Origin: Breviolum minutum Mf 1.05b.01
Lineage: Eukaryota; Sar; Dinophyceae; Suessiales; Symbiodiniaceae
Assembly (NCBI GenBank): GCA_000507305.1
Contig: DF240119.1
Coordinates: 1-64,000, forward strand
Direction: 5' to 3'
DNA length: 64,000 bases
Under the pieces are notes generated by a model, which was not told the origin of the DNA, did not search any database, and worked only from the letters and a program-made list of their open reading frames with translations. Below, one piece after another: positions 23,401-33,511 of this stretch. Every line of letters begins with the position of its first letter. The stretch's first letter is position 1. Position numbers and translations under genes: made by a program.

Positions 23401-26100
23401 CCGGCAAGACATCCTCGTCGTTTCACCAGGAGAGTTGTAGATAGCCATCAACAAAAAAAGGTGCTACTGTTGAAACGCTGCCCGTTTTGTGTTTTGATCA
23501 ACTACAGTGGTGTTGTTGTGTACCTTGCGATTTAGCTTCGTTCTCCACCGGGACGACCTGTAGGAGGCAGTAAAATCACGCAACGATGGGGTTTGGACGG
23601 GGACCGGAAACGTGGCACCTGATTTATTCACGCAAAAAAGCGGCGGATGAAAAAAAAATCAGACGTGAAAACTCCACACGATCTCGGGAATAGCCCCAAA
23701 AAAAACCAAGGGTACCGCCAATACCAAGGTTTTGGACGGGGGGTTCCTCTTCGGGAAAACGACCCCGGGAAACATAAAAAAACAAAGGGTTTTGGCGGAG
23801 CGCCGCCTTTTTTGACGTGAAAAACACCTAGTCATCGAGGCAGCGGCGTGTTAACCTCCAAGGTTGGTGACTCCTTACGCTGAGAAAACGCCACAGGATC
23901 CAAGAAGGTCTGCAAATTTGACAATATGGGTTCAAGACGGCTCGTCTTGGGACATTTTTTTTGCTGCCGGATGTTCCGGTCCTTTCTAGTACATCAGCGT
24001 TCTTTTTAACCGGCAACTGTCGACCTGTCAAGTAAAAAGAAACTACGGTGACGATGGAAACAAAAACAGAAGATGAAGATACTACAGAGGGTGGTTGGCG
24101 TTCCGTTGATCAGGACCACTGTGTTGGGGCAGCGTTCGAAAAAAACACATCAACGACGCTTGGGCCCAAAATGGGTCCGATCGTGGAGGGGCCTTCAAAA
24201 GGCAACAAAAAGAAAACATGTCCAAAAACTGAAGAAATCGCTAATGAGCCCCTCATGGTCAGAACTGACACGAAAAAATTCATCGCCGGTGGAGGTTTCG
24301 CATGATTTTATTCCAACTGTAGGCCACCCTTTACAACGGCCTAAAAAACCCGTTTGGAGGTGGACGTGAAGGTGTTTCACCGCTCCGGTGAAGGTGCGAA
24401 GACTTTTGGATGCCCGTCTTGAGTCAAGGGGGTTCCCCTTCCCCTTGCGGTTTTGGAGCCAATTTGACCAATTGATGTTTTCACAAAGAGGCCGGCCCCA
24501 CAGCTTTTGGAAGATGGATTTTTCGCTACTCCTGACGTGTGATAAAAATGAAAGTTGTGAACGTTTGCTGCAAGATATGTGGCAGGAAGATCATTCCATT
24601 ACCAAATTGCTCCCCCCGATCTATGTTGATCATTCGACTCAAACACTTCTGGGGAATGACGTTGTTCTTTGGCATTACGTGTAGAAAAACTGGTCGTTTG
24701 GGAAATGTTCGTCTCACAATCCCATGTTGCAGCAAGCTTCGTCAGCCCAGTGGGTCTCAGCAGAATTGTGCGACGACTGTAACGTAAGCTCGGTAAGGTA
24801 ACCTTTGGTAAGCGAATCCATTTAGGAAAAAAACGAACTCGGCCTAACTCGGCGCTGGATTTTTTTTTTAACGAACAAAATTGTTTGCGTTTTTCGTGAC
24901 TTTTGCGCTGGCATGCTGGTCGGCAGCGGTTGTAGGACGCAGGGAGTGAAAACAAAACTAGGGAATGTTCACACTGCGATCATCCGAGAATGATTGCGTA
25001 AAAATCCCTGAATCATTTTTGCCACAAGTCTTGGTCCTGAAACCAATTCCTAAAGTGTTGCCAAGTCTGACTTATTGCTGTTCCGGCGACATGGCCACGT
25101 AAATTGTGAATTGCTAGTGTTCTTGTCAACGCGTGGCTCGAAATCCCTAATCGCAGAATGTAGATAACTGTGTGATATTTCTGTTTTGATTGAACACATA
25201 CATATGACTTTTGAAGCGGGCCCCAAGCTAAATGAGGCAAAACAGCAAGGCAGCGCAACCGCTCCGCGCTAGGCAGACTTCCAGTAGACATGTCATCACT
25301 GACGCGTTCTGGCCTTCCATCAAGAGGGACTCAGAAACGCATCCTTTCGACAAAAACAGGGTAGGTACAGTAGGGTGTTGTAATTAAAATCCACTTCGGG
25401 GACGCAAATTTTATGGCGCAAGTTGTTGAAGATCAATTTGGCGGGATGTCCGACCAGATGGATTTCTCGTCCGCATCCAGAGACGGACGGAAAAATTCTG
25501 AAAGCTTGAATTTTCCACCGATTTTTTGTAGGCATTGCTCCAACAAGTAGTTTCTCTCATCAGGGTGGAGCTGCAAAATCACCTTCTCATAGTGACATAG
25601 TGTGATCATCCTCAGGCACCTCCTTAAAAAAATCATCCCATCCTTGTTGTCAAACATTTTTTTTTCCTTCGCACTTTTTTCCCGCAACCGTCTTCTTGGT
25701 GCAGACTGTTTTAATGGTCAGCATTTTATTATTTTCATAGTATTTTCCGCATTTGAAGATTCCTCATCTACTGCGAACTTGGAATCCGGGTTCATGATGT
25801 CCGTTGTGGAGTGACATTCGCCCAAGAACGGTCACACGGTGCTTTCGATCGGCTCCACCCTCTCGGCTGTCTCTACGAAAATGATGTCAAGCAGTTGCCG
25901 AAAACATCTGGAAATTTGAGTTTTAATATCACATATTTTTTCGTTTCCGGGGCAAATACCCTAGAGTGGAAAATCATGACAACTAGATGTTTCATGCAAT
26001 TTCCCCGAGGTCTGAATTATCCTTTCCTGTACTTTTTGTAAAACTTTTTTCCATGAATTGCAACGGTCGGTTTTCCATGGTTCTGTGTTTTCACCGAGTC
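17461..26100. other. Spacer without recognisable genes
   Basis: I see no domain-bearing ORF or convincing exon. The region contains poly-A/T tracts, a duplicated ACATCTGAAGATGGTA at 17862-17893, strongly AT-rich DNA at about 18600-18700 and 19960-20340, a short TA run near 21715, a doubled 16-bp AAGTGGAAGGTTTATT-like unit at 21784-21816, and the dispersed repeat at 21351-21462. ORFs up to ~110 codons are scattered in all frames and are what chance would give. Confidence 0.55.
21351..21462 (+). repeat. Dispersed repeat, copy 2 (partner at 5085-5205)
   Basis: Same block order and orientation as 5085-5205 (CCAACGGACC, AGCTATTGGAT, CTCAGG, GTGGGTCCTGTTGG, GATTTCTTGGA) with scattered differences and a longer T run. 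No coding potential is seen. Confidence 0.6.
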
Positions 26101-26107
26101 CACCACG

Positions 26108-27474
26108 GTGATGACTTGGCTGATCTGGATGAGCTTCCAGAATTGCGCCTCTTCAAATTTTTGCAACGAGATCCCGAGCACACCAATGATGAATTTTATT
26201 TACACGGGGCATTTCGAAACATATGTTGCCAAAACATGGGCCGTGCAAAGGTTCCTGCTGAGGTCGTGTTGGAGCCTCTTGGAAGCTGGTCAGCCTGAAA
26301 CACAACATGGATTTCGATGAAAAAACGCCGCATGGAAGAACATTTGGTGACAACAAATTTAGTAATTGACAAATCCTGGAGCGTGAGCATGCCGATTTGG
26401 ATTCTCAGTTTGGAGTTTGGATTTATCAAAAGCTTTTTGACCGTGTACATTGGCCGTTGCTTTGGCTAGCTTTATCCCAACAAGGCATTTCTGACCAGAT
26501 GATGTTGTTTTTACAAAATTCGTACAAAAATCGAGCAGGGCAATTTGCCGGAACCAACGAAAGCAGCACGCTATTTGACATTAAACGGGGCGTGAGACAA
26601 GGGTGTGTATTAAGTCCTCGACTATTCTGTGCCGTATTGGAAATGGCTATGGGGATGTAGCGTGGCAGGGTTGGTGGACTTGGACTTCACTTGGGCCATG
26701 GCGGTCCGACCGTTTTAGATTTCGTTTTGCTGATGACATTTTTTATTTTCACTATCACGTACCTTGACGCAGGTCTGCTTTTGGACGAACCTGTGGTGTG
26801 TGTTTATCCCAAGTTGGCCTCGTGCTGAACACAGACAAAGCCAAGGTGATGACTACAGAGGCTCAACCGCCATTATTTTATTTCTGTCAACCCCGGCTGG
26901 TTTAAAAATCGGAATTATTGATCAAAAATAATGTCATCAATGGCTTGGCTGCATGTTGAGTGTGCCCACAGTGATGAAGAAACGACACGACGTTGATCAA
27001 CCTTTGCAAGCTGCCTCGAGTGTGTGAGTGAGAGTGAGACCTGCATGCCAAAATTGGCAGCCCTTTCAGGGCGCAGGCACGCACAACAAATGATATATAC
27101 ATTTCAAGTTCATCAGATTTCAGTGAACGAAATAAAGTTATCGAACTGATTCATCCAAAAGGCCGTGTTGTGGGCACAATGTCGCCAATTTGCAAGCTGC
27201 CTCGAAGAAATTCTTTTGTGATCGGGCAACGTTGTGTGATAAAAACGCATCAATTGGGAAAAGGCTACGATATTTTGACGCTGTGATCTCACCAGTGGCT
27301 CTTTTTGTTGCTGGACACCGAACAATGTACAAGACCTATTAGCGAAACTTTGATGTCCTATTTTGCTATTTTGAACTTGCCTCGTAGCCTTGTCAGTCTT
27401 CATGCAGTTATGGCTTGGGCCCGTCCATGGGATGGTCGTGTCAATGAATTTGCGGCCTTTCATGGCATCAAGTT
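26108..27474 (+). pseudogene. Old LINE reverse transcriptase, 5' part (host of two younger insertions)
   Basis: Decayed non-LTR RT. Recognisable pieces are PETQHGFR (26287-26319), FDRVHWPLLWLALSQQG with the RT domain A start, and GVRQGCVLSPRLFCAVLEMAM (26590-26655). A FADD-like region follows, broken by frameshifts (26710-26760). The thumb piece reads RYFDAVISPVALFVAGHRT in the frame around 27265-27325, and the sequence stops at GRVNEFAAFHGIKF (27430-27474). It matches the intact LINE RT at 30065-31210 segment by segment. It is interrupted at 27020-27188 by a minus-strand LINE tail and at 27475 by a near full-length LINE. Its 3' part resumes at 31333. Confidence 0.8.
27020..27188 (-). mobile_element. 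5'-truncated LINE tail with 17-bp target-site duplication
   Basis: The 169-base insert lies between two copies of TTTGCAAGCTGCCTCGA (27003-27019 and 27189-27205). Read on the minus strand it encodes NWRHCAHNTAFWMNQFDNFI and a few more residues to a stop, then a ~95-base 3' UTR and a (CTCA)-like tail. The same end is found at 33512-33655. Its size and structure fit abortive target-primed reverse transcription. Confidence 0.85.
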
Positions 27475-27540
27475 TGGCTCAAGGGTACGGCAATTTTGGC
27501 TCAAGGGTACGGCAACTTTGGCTCAAGCCATTGGCTCAAG
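27473..27540 (+). repeat. Tandem DinoSL relics at the LINE 5' end
   Basis: Four successive spliced-leader-like ends occur: TTTGGCTCAAG (27473-27483), GGTACGGCAATTTTGGCTCAAG in two parts (27484-27505), the same with one change (27506-27527), and CCATTGGCTCAAG (27528-27540). The last is almost the canonical DinoSL 3' end. The first abuts the target duplication. Stacked relics are expected when an mRNA is trans-spliced, reverse transcribed, reinserted and trans-spliced again. Confidence 0.75.
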
Positions 27541-27583
27541 GGTTGCGCTCTTCTCCGTGTTCTGTGCCCCGCCGCTTGGTGAG

Positions 27584-28657
27584 ATGCCGCTTTCACAATT
27601 ACAATTGGAAGCCCTCAAGAACTCGGCGACCGCCATTCAAATCCAAGAGGCTAATCCTAAGAAACCTGGTAGCAAAGCCTTCGAAAGATTTGATCGATAC
27701 AAAACAGCTACAACCATCGGGGATGCCACAGCAATGGGTGCTAATTGGCAGGACCTCACGGGTGATTTTGAAAAAGAATACTTGAAGATTCCTGATCTCA
27801 TGCTTGTGGATGCGGCAGGGCCAGGAAGCACAAAACGAGCAGCTCCCGAAGGCACGCCTGATAGGGAAGCAGATGCAAGAAGCAAAATGGGTTCTACCAC
27901 CACCATTGTTCCAAAGGCTTTGATTCCTGAAGTTAGTGAGCCGGTGTCGAAGGTTGAAATGAGTGCCGCCACTATTGCAGCATTGCGTGGAATGATGCGT
28001 GACGAAATCAAAAATGGAATGCTTGAAATGGAACACCGTTTCACCAAGCAACTGGACCGAGCTATTGGTGACATGAAGGAGGAGATGAAGGTTGAGACCG
28101 CAGCGCGTCAGCAACAAAATTTGTCAAAACAGAGCAACCCCACACCCGATGCTGGCAATGAAGGAGAGGTTGACAAAGCAGTGGCGGTTGTGGGAGGATT
28201 TGTGGACAAGGCCATCGGGGAAGTTGAATCATTGGTGGAGGAAATGATGCGCGGAGTTCATGGATACAAGGAGGTGGAAATAATTGACATCACTCCGCCG
28301 CTTGCCCTTGGAACTTTTGACACTCCTGTGCAGGCAATGAAATTTATCCGATCACAGAAGAGGAATGCTACAGTGCAAACCAACAAATTATGGGTATCTG
28401 AAAACCGCTCCAAATCAGAAAGGATGCGCTGCAAAGCCGTTAGCAAAATGAAAAAATTCTTCATTGAACTTGGTGAGTTTGAGCCTTCGAACATCATCGT
28501 GAACTACAAGAATTTCAAGGTCATGGCGCGCATCAATTCCAAACTTGTCCCTGTGGCAAATGTGACCGCCGATTTGGATGTGGAGTGGTTGGACAACAGC
28601 ATCGTCAATGAGGAAGTGCGTGAAGCCATGAACAATTTCATGTCTGACTTGGAGTAG
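27584..28657 (+). CDS. LINE ORF1 protein
   Basis: 357 residues from the ATG at 27584. The frame is open further upstream, but that part belongs to the older LINE and the leader relics. Residues ~20-55 are basic (LRNLVAKPSKD-like in one frame, NPKKPGSKAFERFDRY in this frame). A middle helical segment (MRDEIKNGMLEMEHRFTKQL ... MKEEMKVETAARQ) has coiled-coil character, as in many LINE ORF1 proteins. The C-terminus has KLWVSENRSKSERMRCK and a following alpha/beta segment, possibly nucleic-acid binding. ORF1 proteins coat the element RNA. The frame is intact. The stop at 28657 lies 15 bases before the endonuclease frame begins. Assignment rests on position and coiled coil; I do not recognise a named domain. 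Confidence 0.65.
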   Translation: MPLSQLQLEALKNSATAIQIQEANPKKPGSKAFERFDRYKTATTIGDATAMGANWQDLTGDFEKEYLKIPDLMLVDAAGPGSTKRAAPEGTPDREADARSKMGSTTTIVPKALIPEVSEPVSKVEMSAATIAALRGMMRDEIKNGMLEMEHRFTKQLDRAIGDMKEEMKVETAARQQQNLSKQSNPTPDAGNEGEVDKAVAVVGGFVDKAIGEVESLVEEMMRGVHGYKEVEIIDITPPLALGTFDTPVQAMKFIRSQKRNATVQTNKLWVSENRSKSERMRCKAVSKMKKFFIELGEFEPSNIIVNYKNFKVMARINSKLVPVANVTADLDVEWLDNSIVNEEVREAMNNFMSDLE

Positions 28658-28672
28658 GGTGAGGTTACACGT

Positions 28673-30023
28673 ATGGACGATGGTCACGGAAAGCTGACAT
28701 TTGGACAGGGGGCCACCCCTACGCCAGAATCAGCGAATGATGTGGGACATTGCCAAGAATTCACTGAGCTGCATGTGATTACAAAAAATGTTCAAAGTAT
28801 TCGGGACCCATCCCGGTTCGACGATTTTCTTGCTGCGATTGATACATGTGACTTTGATATATTATGCATTTGTGAAACCTGGCGTGGTGATGATTCTGAA
28901 TCGTGGACGACGACAATGGGTCATAAATTGTTCTTTTCCGGAGGTTCAACCCATTGTGGTGTTGGAATTGGCATTGGGTGAAAGCTTGCTTTGGAAATAT
29001 CTCACGTCCACTTTCATGCTTTTTCTGAGAGGGTTTGCGCATTACACGTGACAATTTTCAATGTGAAATTTCAAATTTTTTCTGTCTACTTTCCGACTTC
29101 TTGGGAACACGAAGAGGTAGTGGAACAAGTATATGATTTATTGACTGTACTCATATCCACATGCGTGAGGGAGGGGGCTACCCCACTTGTAGCTGGTGAT
29201 TTCAATGCTTCCATTGGAAGAGCACTCCCACATGATGAGATTGAGTTTCTCGGATTCTGCGGATGTGGACACCGGAATGCAAGAGGTTGGTCATTGATAG
29301 ATTGGGTGCTGGGCAACGGATTGCAAATCCAAAACCGCATGGACACCAACTATGAACAACGATGCAAGCTGGACATGCCATCGTTCCTTTGATGGGGCAT
29401 TGGTACAGTTGGATTTTGTTGTGAGTTCTTCACGCATGACTTTGATTCGGAGTTGGTGTGATCACTGTATTTCTGTTGGTCTGGACCGTCGTTGTGTTCA
29501 CTGCATCGTTGCCTTCATGTCACGGAAACCTCGACAACGTTTGATGACGAAACGGATGCGCAATTGGATGCCGAGACTAACCGTCAGAATTTCAAAACTT
29601 TGTTCGCGCATCGCTCACTTCGACTCAAAATCATGGAAATATCGCGTTGGAAAACATACTTGTGGACGCAGCAGTTGCTACTGGACACTCTCAAATACGA
29701 ACATTGCAATTTCGAGCTTCGCCATTTCTTCGTCAACTTCGGTCACGACGGCGCCATGCACCAAATCAACAATGTCGGAAAGAACTGAGCCTTCAGATTC
29801 GATCACTCCATCGTAAAGAGGTCCGAAGTTGGAAAACTCAAAATCTTGCAGAGCACTTGGAGGACGTTTCGAAATGGAAATGTTTGAAAACTTGGCTACC
29901 AAACCCTGTAGGACGAGCAATTGCACAACACCCATTGGAAGATGAGTTTGCTGACATGTTGGAAAACTTGTTCGTTGGTCCAGTGGTATCATTGCCGAAG
30001 CCGGTTGTTTTGACGGAGGACGT
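28673..30023 (+). pseudogene. LINE apurinic-type endonuclease and linker, disrupted
   Basis: Exonuclease-endonuclease-phosphatase fold: HVITKNVQSIRDPSRF (first strand), ILCICETWRGDD (catalytic Glu), then after an in-frame TGA at 28979, FQIFSVYFPTSW, and LVAGDFNASIG (the GDFN motif). Frames then shift (near 29370 and 29480-29500) through LDFVVSSS and GLDRRCVH (terminal His). The linker to the RT (LEDVSKWKCLKTWLPNPVG) runs to the N at 30024. This enzyme nicks target DNA to prime LINE insertion. The TGA is one base away from CGA (Arg), consistent with CpG decay. Confidence 0.75.
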
Positions 30024-30024
30024 N

Positions 30025-31210
30025 GTTCCTTGACAAAGCAACTGCGCACGGAATACCGGTTTGGTTGGTAAGTTTGGATCTTTCAAAAGCTTTTGACCGT
30101 GTGCATTGGCCTACTCTTTGGAATGCATTGCGTGCTCAAGGCATTTCGGATCACATGATATGGATGCTGTCGAAACTGTATGAGGGCCAATCAGGAGAAG
30201 TGCAGGGCAAGTGGGGATCTAGCCGCAATTTTCCCATAACTTCTGGCGTGAGACAAGGGTGTGTCCTAAGTCCTCGTTTATTTTCCGCAGTGTTGCAGTG
30301 GGCTATGAAAAATTGGAGGCGCGACGCTTCTTTGAAAGGATTTGACCTAGGGGATGGTGAACCTGCGTTGCTGGATCTGCGTTTTGCTGACGACATCGTA
30401 TTATTTGCAAAATCATATGTTGAAGCTGTTTCGCTCTTACATGATTTGGTCACTGCATTGTCGCAAGTTGGTTTGATACTGAATGCGACTAAGACGGTGG
30501 TCCTGACAAACGAAGCACAACCACCACAGCATTTACAATTGCCTTCTGGGGAAAGGATTGCTATTTTGGAACATAACTCTGGTCAAAAATGGTTAGGTTG
30601 TCTACTGACGGCACAAAGCTTCAAATTGCATCATGTTGATGTGAAACATCACCTGCAGCAGGCGTCCAAGGCATTTTTCGCCAACCGTTGGATCTTGACA
30701 GACCACCAAATATCGATTGCAACAAGGCTGAAATACTTCGACAAGGTGGTGGGTACCGTGGCATGTTTTGCTGCTGGACATCGGGCTTTGTATAAAAATG
30801 ATTTGCTGAACATGGACGTGTCTTACAGAAAACTATGCCGACAAATTGTTGGACCTCCACCTGGCACAAATTGGAGTCTAGACTGGCATGAAATTTTGCA
30901 TTTTTGGAACGAACGGGTAGCACATTTCGCTGCACTGGCCGGTGTCAAATCCTGGTCGCAGTCTGTTTGCGCTCATTATTGGAAGTTCGCAAGGTATGTG
31001 GCGTGCCTCCCTTCACACAGATGGGTTAAACGTGTATTAGCTTGGACTCCTCCCGGGTCTCGCAATGCAGGACGTCCTGCAAACACTTGGGAACACAAAC
31101 TGGTTACTTATTGTTGTTACAAAAATTTGGGACATTGGATGGATGCTGCTGAAGACCAGCACTGGTGGGAATCTCATTCGGACGACTTCATCAACTTCTG
31201 CCGGCTTTGA
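30025..31210 (+). CDS. LINE reverse transcriptase (RT palm to C-terminus)
   Basis: After the N the frame reads FLDKATAHGIPVWLVSLDLS and continues KAFDRVHW (motif A Asp), GVRQGCVLSPRLFSAVLQWA, FADDIVLFAKS (motif C catalytic Asp pair) and SGQKWLGCLLT. The thumb and connection follow (KYFDKVVGTVACFAAGHRAL, HEILHFWNERVAHFAALAG). A C-terminal basic motif, RWVKRVLAWTPPG...GRPANTWEHKL, is typical of LINE-encoded polymerases. The fingers region expected before FLDKA is missing at the N. This frame has no stops or shifts over ~390 codons, so the RT part is well preserved. The first ATG-like start is irrelevant because the protein is the 3' part of a longer ORF2. Confidence 0.85.
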
Positions 31211-31332
31211 CTGTAACCTAAATTTCGTGTATATATTTTGCAATTTGTTCACGTTTCATTTCTTTTTCACGCCTGTGCCCACTGGGGCTCGCCATTTTTT
31301 GGCGTACAGGCTCGACTCGACTCGACTCGACT

Positions 31333-31600
31333 CATGGCATCAAGTTGTGGTTAAAACAATGTGTCCAGCAACAAGATTTAGCACGTTATATTTCATCCTT
31401 GGAAGATCAGAAGTGGGTCAAACGCTTGATGCAATGGCAGCCTACCGGTCGCGGAGCGGGTGGTAGGCCAGCCCACTTATGGCACATTGTCCTCACAAAC
31501 TTTTGCAACTGGAAAGGTCTTCAACGTTCGGCACTGGAGTTAAGAAATCGCCAACGCTGACATGCACCTCTTGGAAGAAATGTCGCAAAACACTCCCCGA
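31333..31600 (+). pseudogene. Old LINE reverse transcriptase, 3' part
   Basis: Continues the host LINE after the second target duplication. HGIKLWLKQCVQQQDLARYI is followed by QKWVKRLMQWQP and GGRPAHLWHIVL, parallel to RWVKRVLAWTPPG and GRPANTWEHKL of the inserted copy. It runs out in frame-broken sequence after RNRQR near 31560-31600. Confidence 0.8.
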
Positions 31601-33511
31601 CCTGCCAAACTGCCAACGGCTGAAAAACCATCGTTTCCTGCGGGGGCGCCAAAGCATTTGCTCCGTTACGTCGCAAGGATCCTCCAAATTTTAACTTCCC
31701 AGGCACCGTGTTGGTTATCGAAAGAAGTGACTTCACGCATGAGGGGTATGACCATATCTTCCTGAAGCCTTACCACAGGACCACCCCACCAGAGTTTGAC
31801 AACCGGTCCCTGATGGAGTAGAAGGGTGCAAAGCAGTACGTCACAAAGCGATCCCATGCGGTCGTCCTCAAAATTGTGACGAAGACTGGCCTTCGAAGCT
31901 GTGGTTGAGGTTGGACTCAAAAACTTCAAGGATAGCCCAAGTCCGGGCGTTCCACGGCGATGAGCAAAATTTGTTGGAGGCCATCTCACCTAGATTTGTC
32001 ATCAGGAGGATGATGAAGTTGGACAGCAACTAGTCGATTGCCAGGTATGCTGTTGGTCAGCGCCCTCGTGAGCCGCTTGTTGGCCATCCTTGTGGAGATG
32101 GCATCCTTCATTCGCTTGCTTATCACTACGCCAGCCGTGACGGTGTTTATTCGATACTCTCACTGGGATTGTTCCCCGGTGGATTATGATCTGGAAAAGC
32201 CGATTTTTTTTTTCCCTTCCCCTTGGCGCACCTTTTTCACTACTTGTACGCCGCTCCTGGTGCTCCATGGAGCCAAAGGAAAAGAGGAATCCCGGAACAT
32301 GGCAAGACATGCCCGTATGCTTCGCTTTGGATGTTGCGTTGCTGCTTTACCACGGTTTGCGTTTGATGGAAACCACCGCCGGATCTGTCATCACAGGGGG
32401 ATTGGGGTCCCAACCTCTGCATCACCCACGGGTTCGTCAATGAACGCCACAAGTTTATTTACGCAAATCATAGCTATCGTCACACCCGCGTGGACTTCAA
32501 CAAAGTGAAGGCGGAAGGAAGGTCATCCGATAAAGCTAATGCACCAACCTCACTGAGATACCCGGAACCTTTGGAGGACAACAGTGACATGTGGCAAGCA
32601 TTGGCAACGAAATGCGTGAGAAGTGGTTTGGAGAGGACTATGATCAAATGTGCAAACACTTCTTGATCAGACATCTAGCTCGTTTCGGCAGAGCTAAACC
32701 CTTGTTTGGTATCGTGGATGAATTGATGCTTCGAAACGAGCTTCTGCTCGCCATGTTACCAGGAGAGTGGGATTTGATGTTCCGTGGGCCATCTTGTGGC
32801 CAACCAATGCTCTGGAACGATCAAGTGAATGCTTCATCCCGGACAGGTTTGGCCCGCAGGTTGAAGGATTTGAGCATTGCCGGTGGAAGATCGTTGACCA
32901 GCTCGTGATACCGAGCATTGTTTGTGCAAGGTGCAAAAACAACTTTGCGGAAAATTTTCTTTTGTGCACTTGTTGCGGTCTGCAATTCGAAAAGCATGTG
33001 TAGTCATCCGCTAGGAAGAACTGGCCAACGATCCGTAATTCTTTTGACATGATCCAGACTGGATTCAGTCCTCGGTACAAAGTTCGCAACATCTTCGTCC
33101 TTGTGGATTGTTTTTTTTTTCCGGGGAAGGTACGACCAAATTATTTTTTCAAATTAATCATTCCAAAGAGACCTTCGTGTGGTACAAAAATCGTTTCTGA
33201 GAGGAGAGCAGTTTCTCACACCTTACCTCCGTTTGCCACCGCAAGAGTGATTACCTTCCATGAGCCTTATGCACACGCTCCTTGGCAGCGGGTGCCGCCG
33301 CCATCATGAAAACATATGTCGACTTCCCGTCGAATGAGGTTCATAGCATGTCGACCCATTCGAGAAACAGTACGGTCGTGATGACGGGGATGGACTTTCG
33401 TGTCCATGCACCAGGGAAATGGCGGCCTTTTCCTCAAGTTGCCCCTCGGTTTTTCAAGTCACCAAACTCCCGGAGGATACACCGCCAGAGAGAGGCAGCA
33501 GACAACAGTGA
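31601..33511. other. Unassigned region with possible decayed coding segments
   Basis: Long stretches look protein-like but I recognise none. Examples are a plus-strand segment around 31690-31800 (GYDHIFLKPYHRTTPPEFDN) ending in a stop, a segment near 32460-32590 (NHSYRHTRVDFNKVKAEGRS), and a Cys-rich piece near 32930-33000 (VCARCKNNFAENF, LLCTCCGL). Frames change repeatedly. It may be the remains of a further retroelement or of a host gene. No domain call is made. Confidence 0.4.

Larger units (their letters stand above)
27475..31332 (+). mobile_element. Near full-length LINE inserted in an older LINE
   Basis: About 3.86 kb, flanked by the 14-bp duplication CATGGCATCAAGTT (27461-27474 and 31333-31346). 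The host reading frame HGIK-, typical of the LINE thumb region, resumes exactly after the second copy. The order is: DinoSL relics at the extreme 5' end, ORF1, an apurinic-type endonuclease, reverse transcriptase, a ~100-base 3' UTR, and a pentanucleotide (CTCGA)n tail at 31311-31332 instead of poly-A. The endonuclease region has an in-frame TGA and frameshifts, and an N at 30024 interrupts the start of the RT, so this copy is not autonomous as assembled. Confidence 0.85.

Noticed and set aside
27305-27583. Upstream extension of LINE ORF1
   Set aside because: The frame is open by chance through the older LINE's thumb region and the spliced-leader relics; the element itself starts at 27475.
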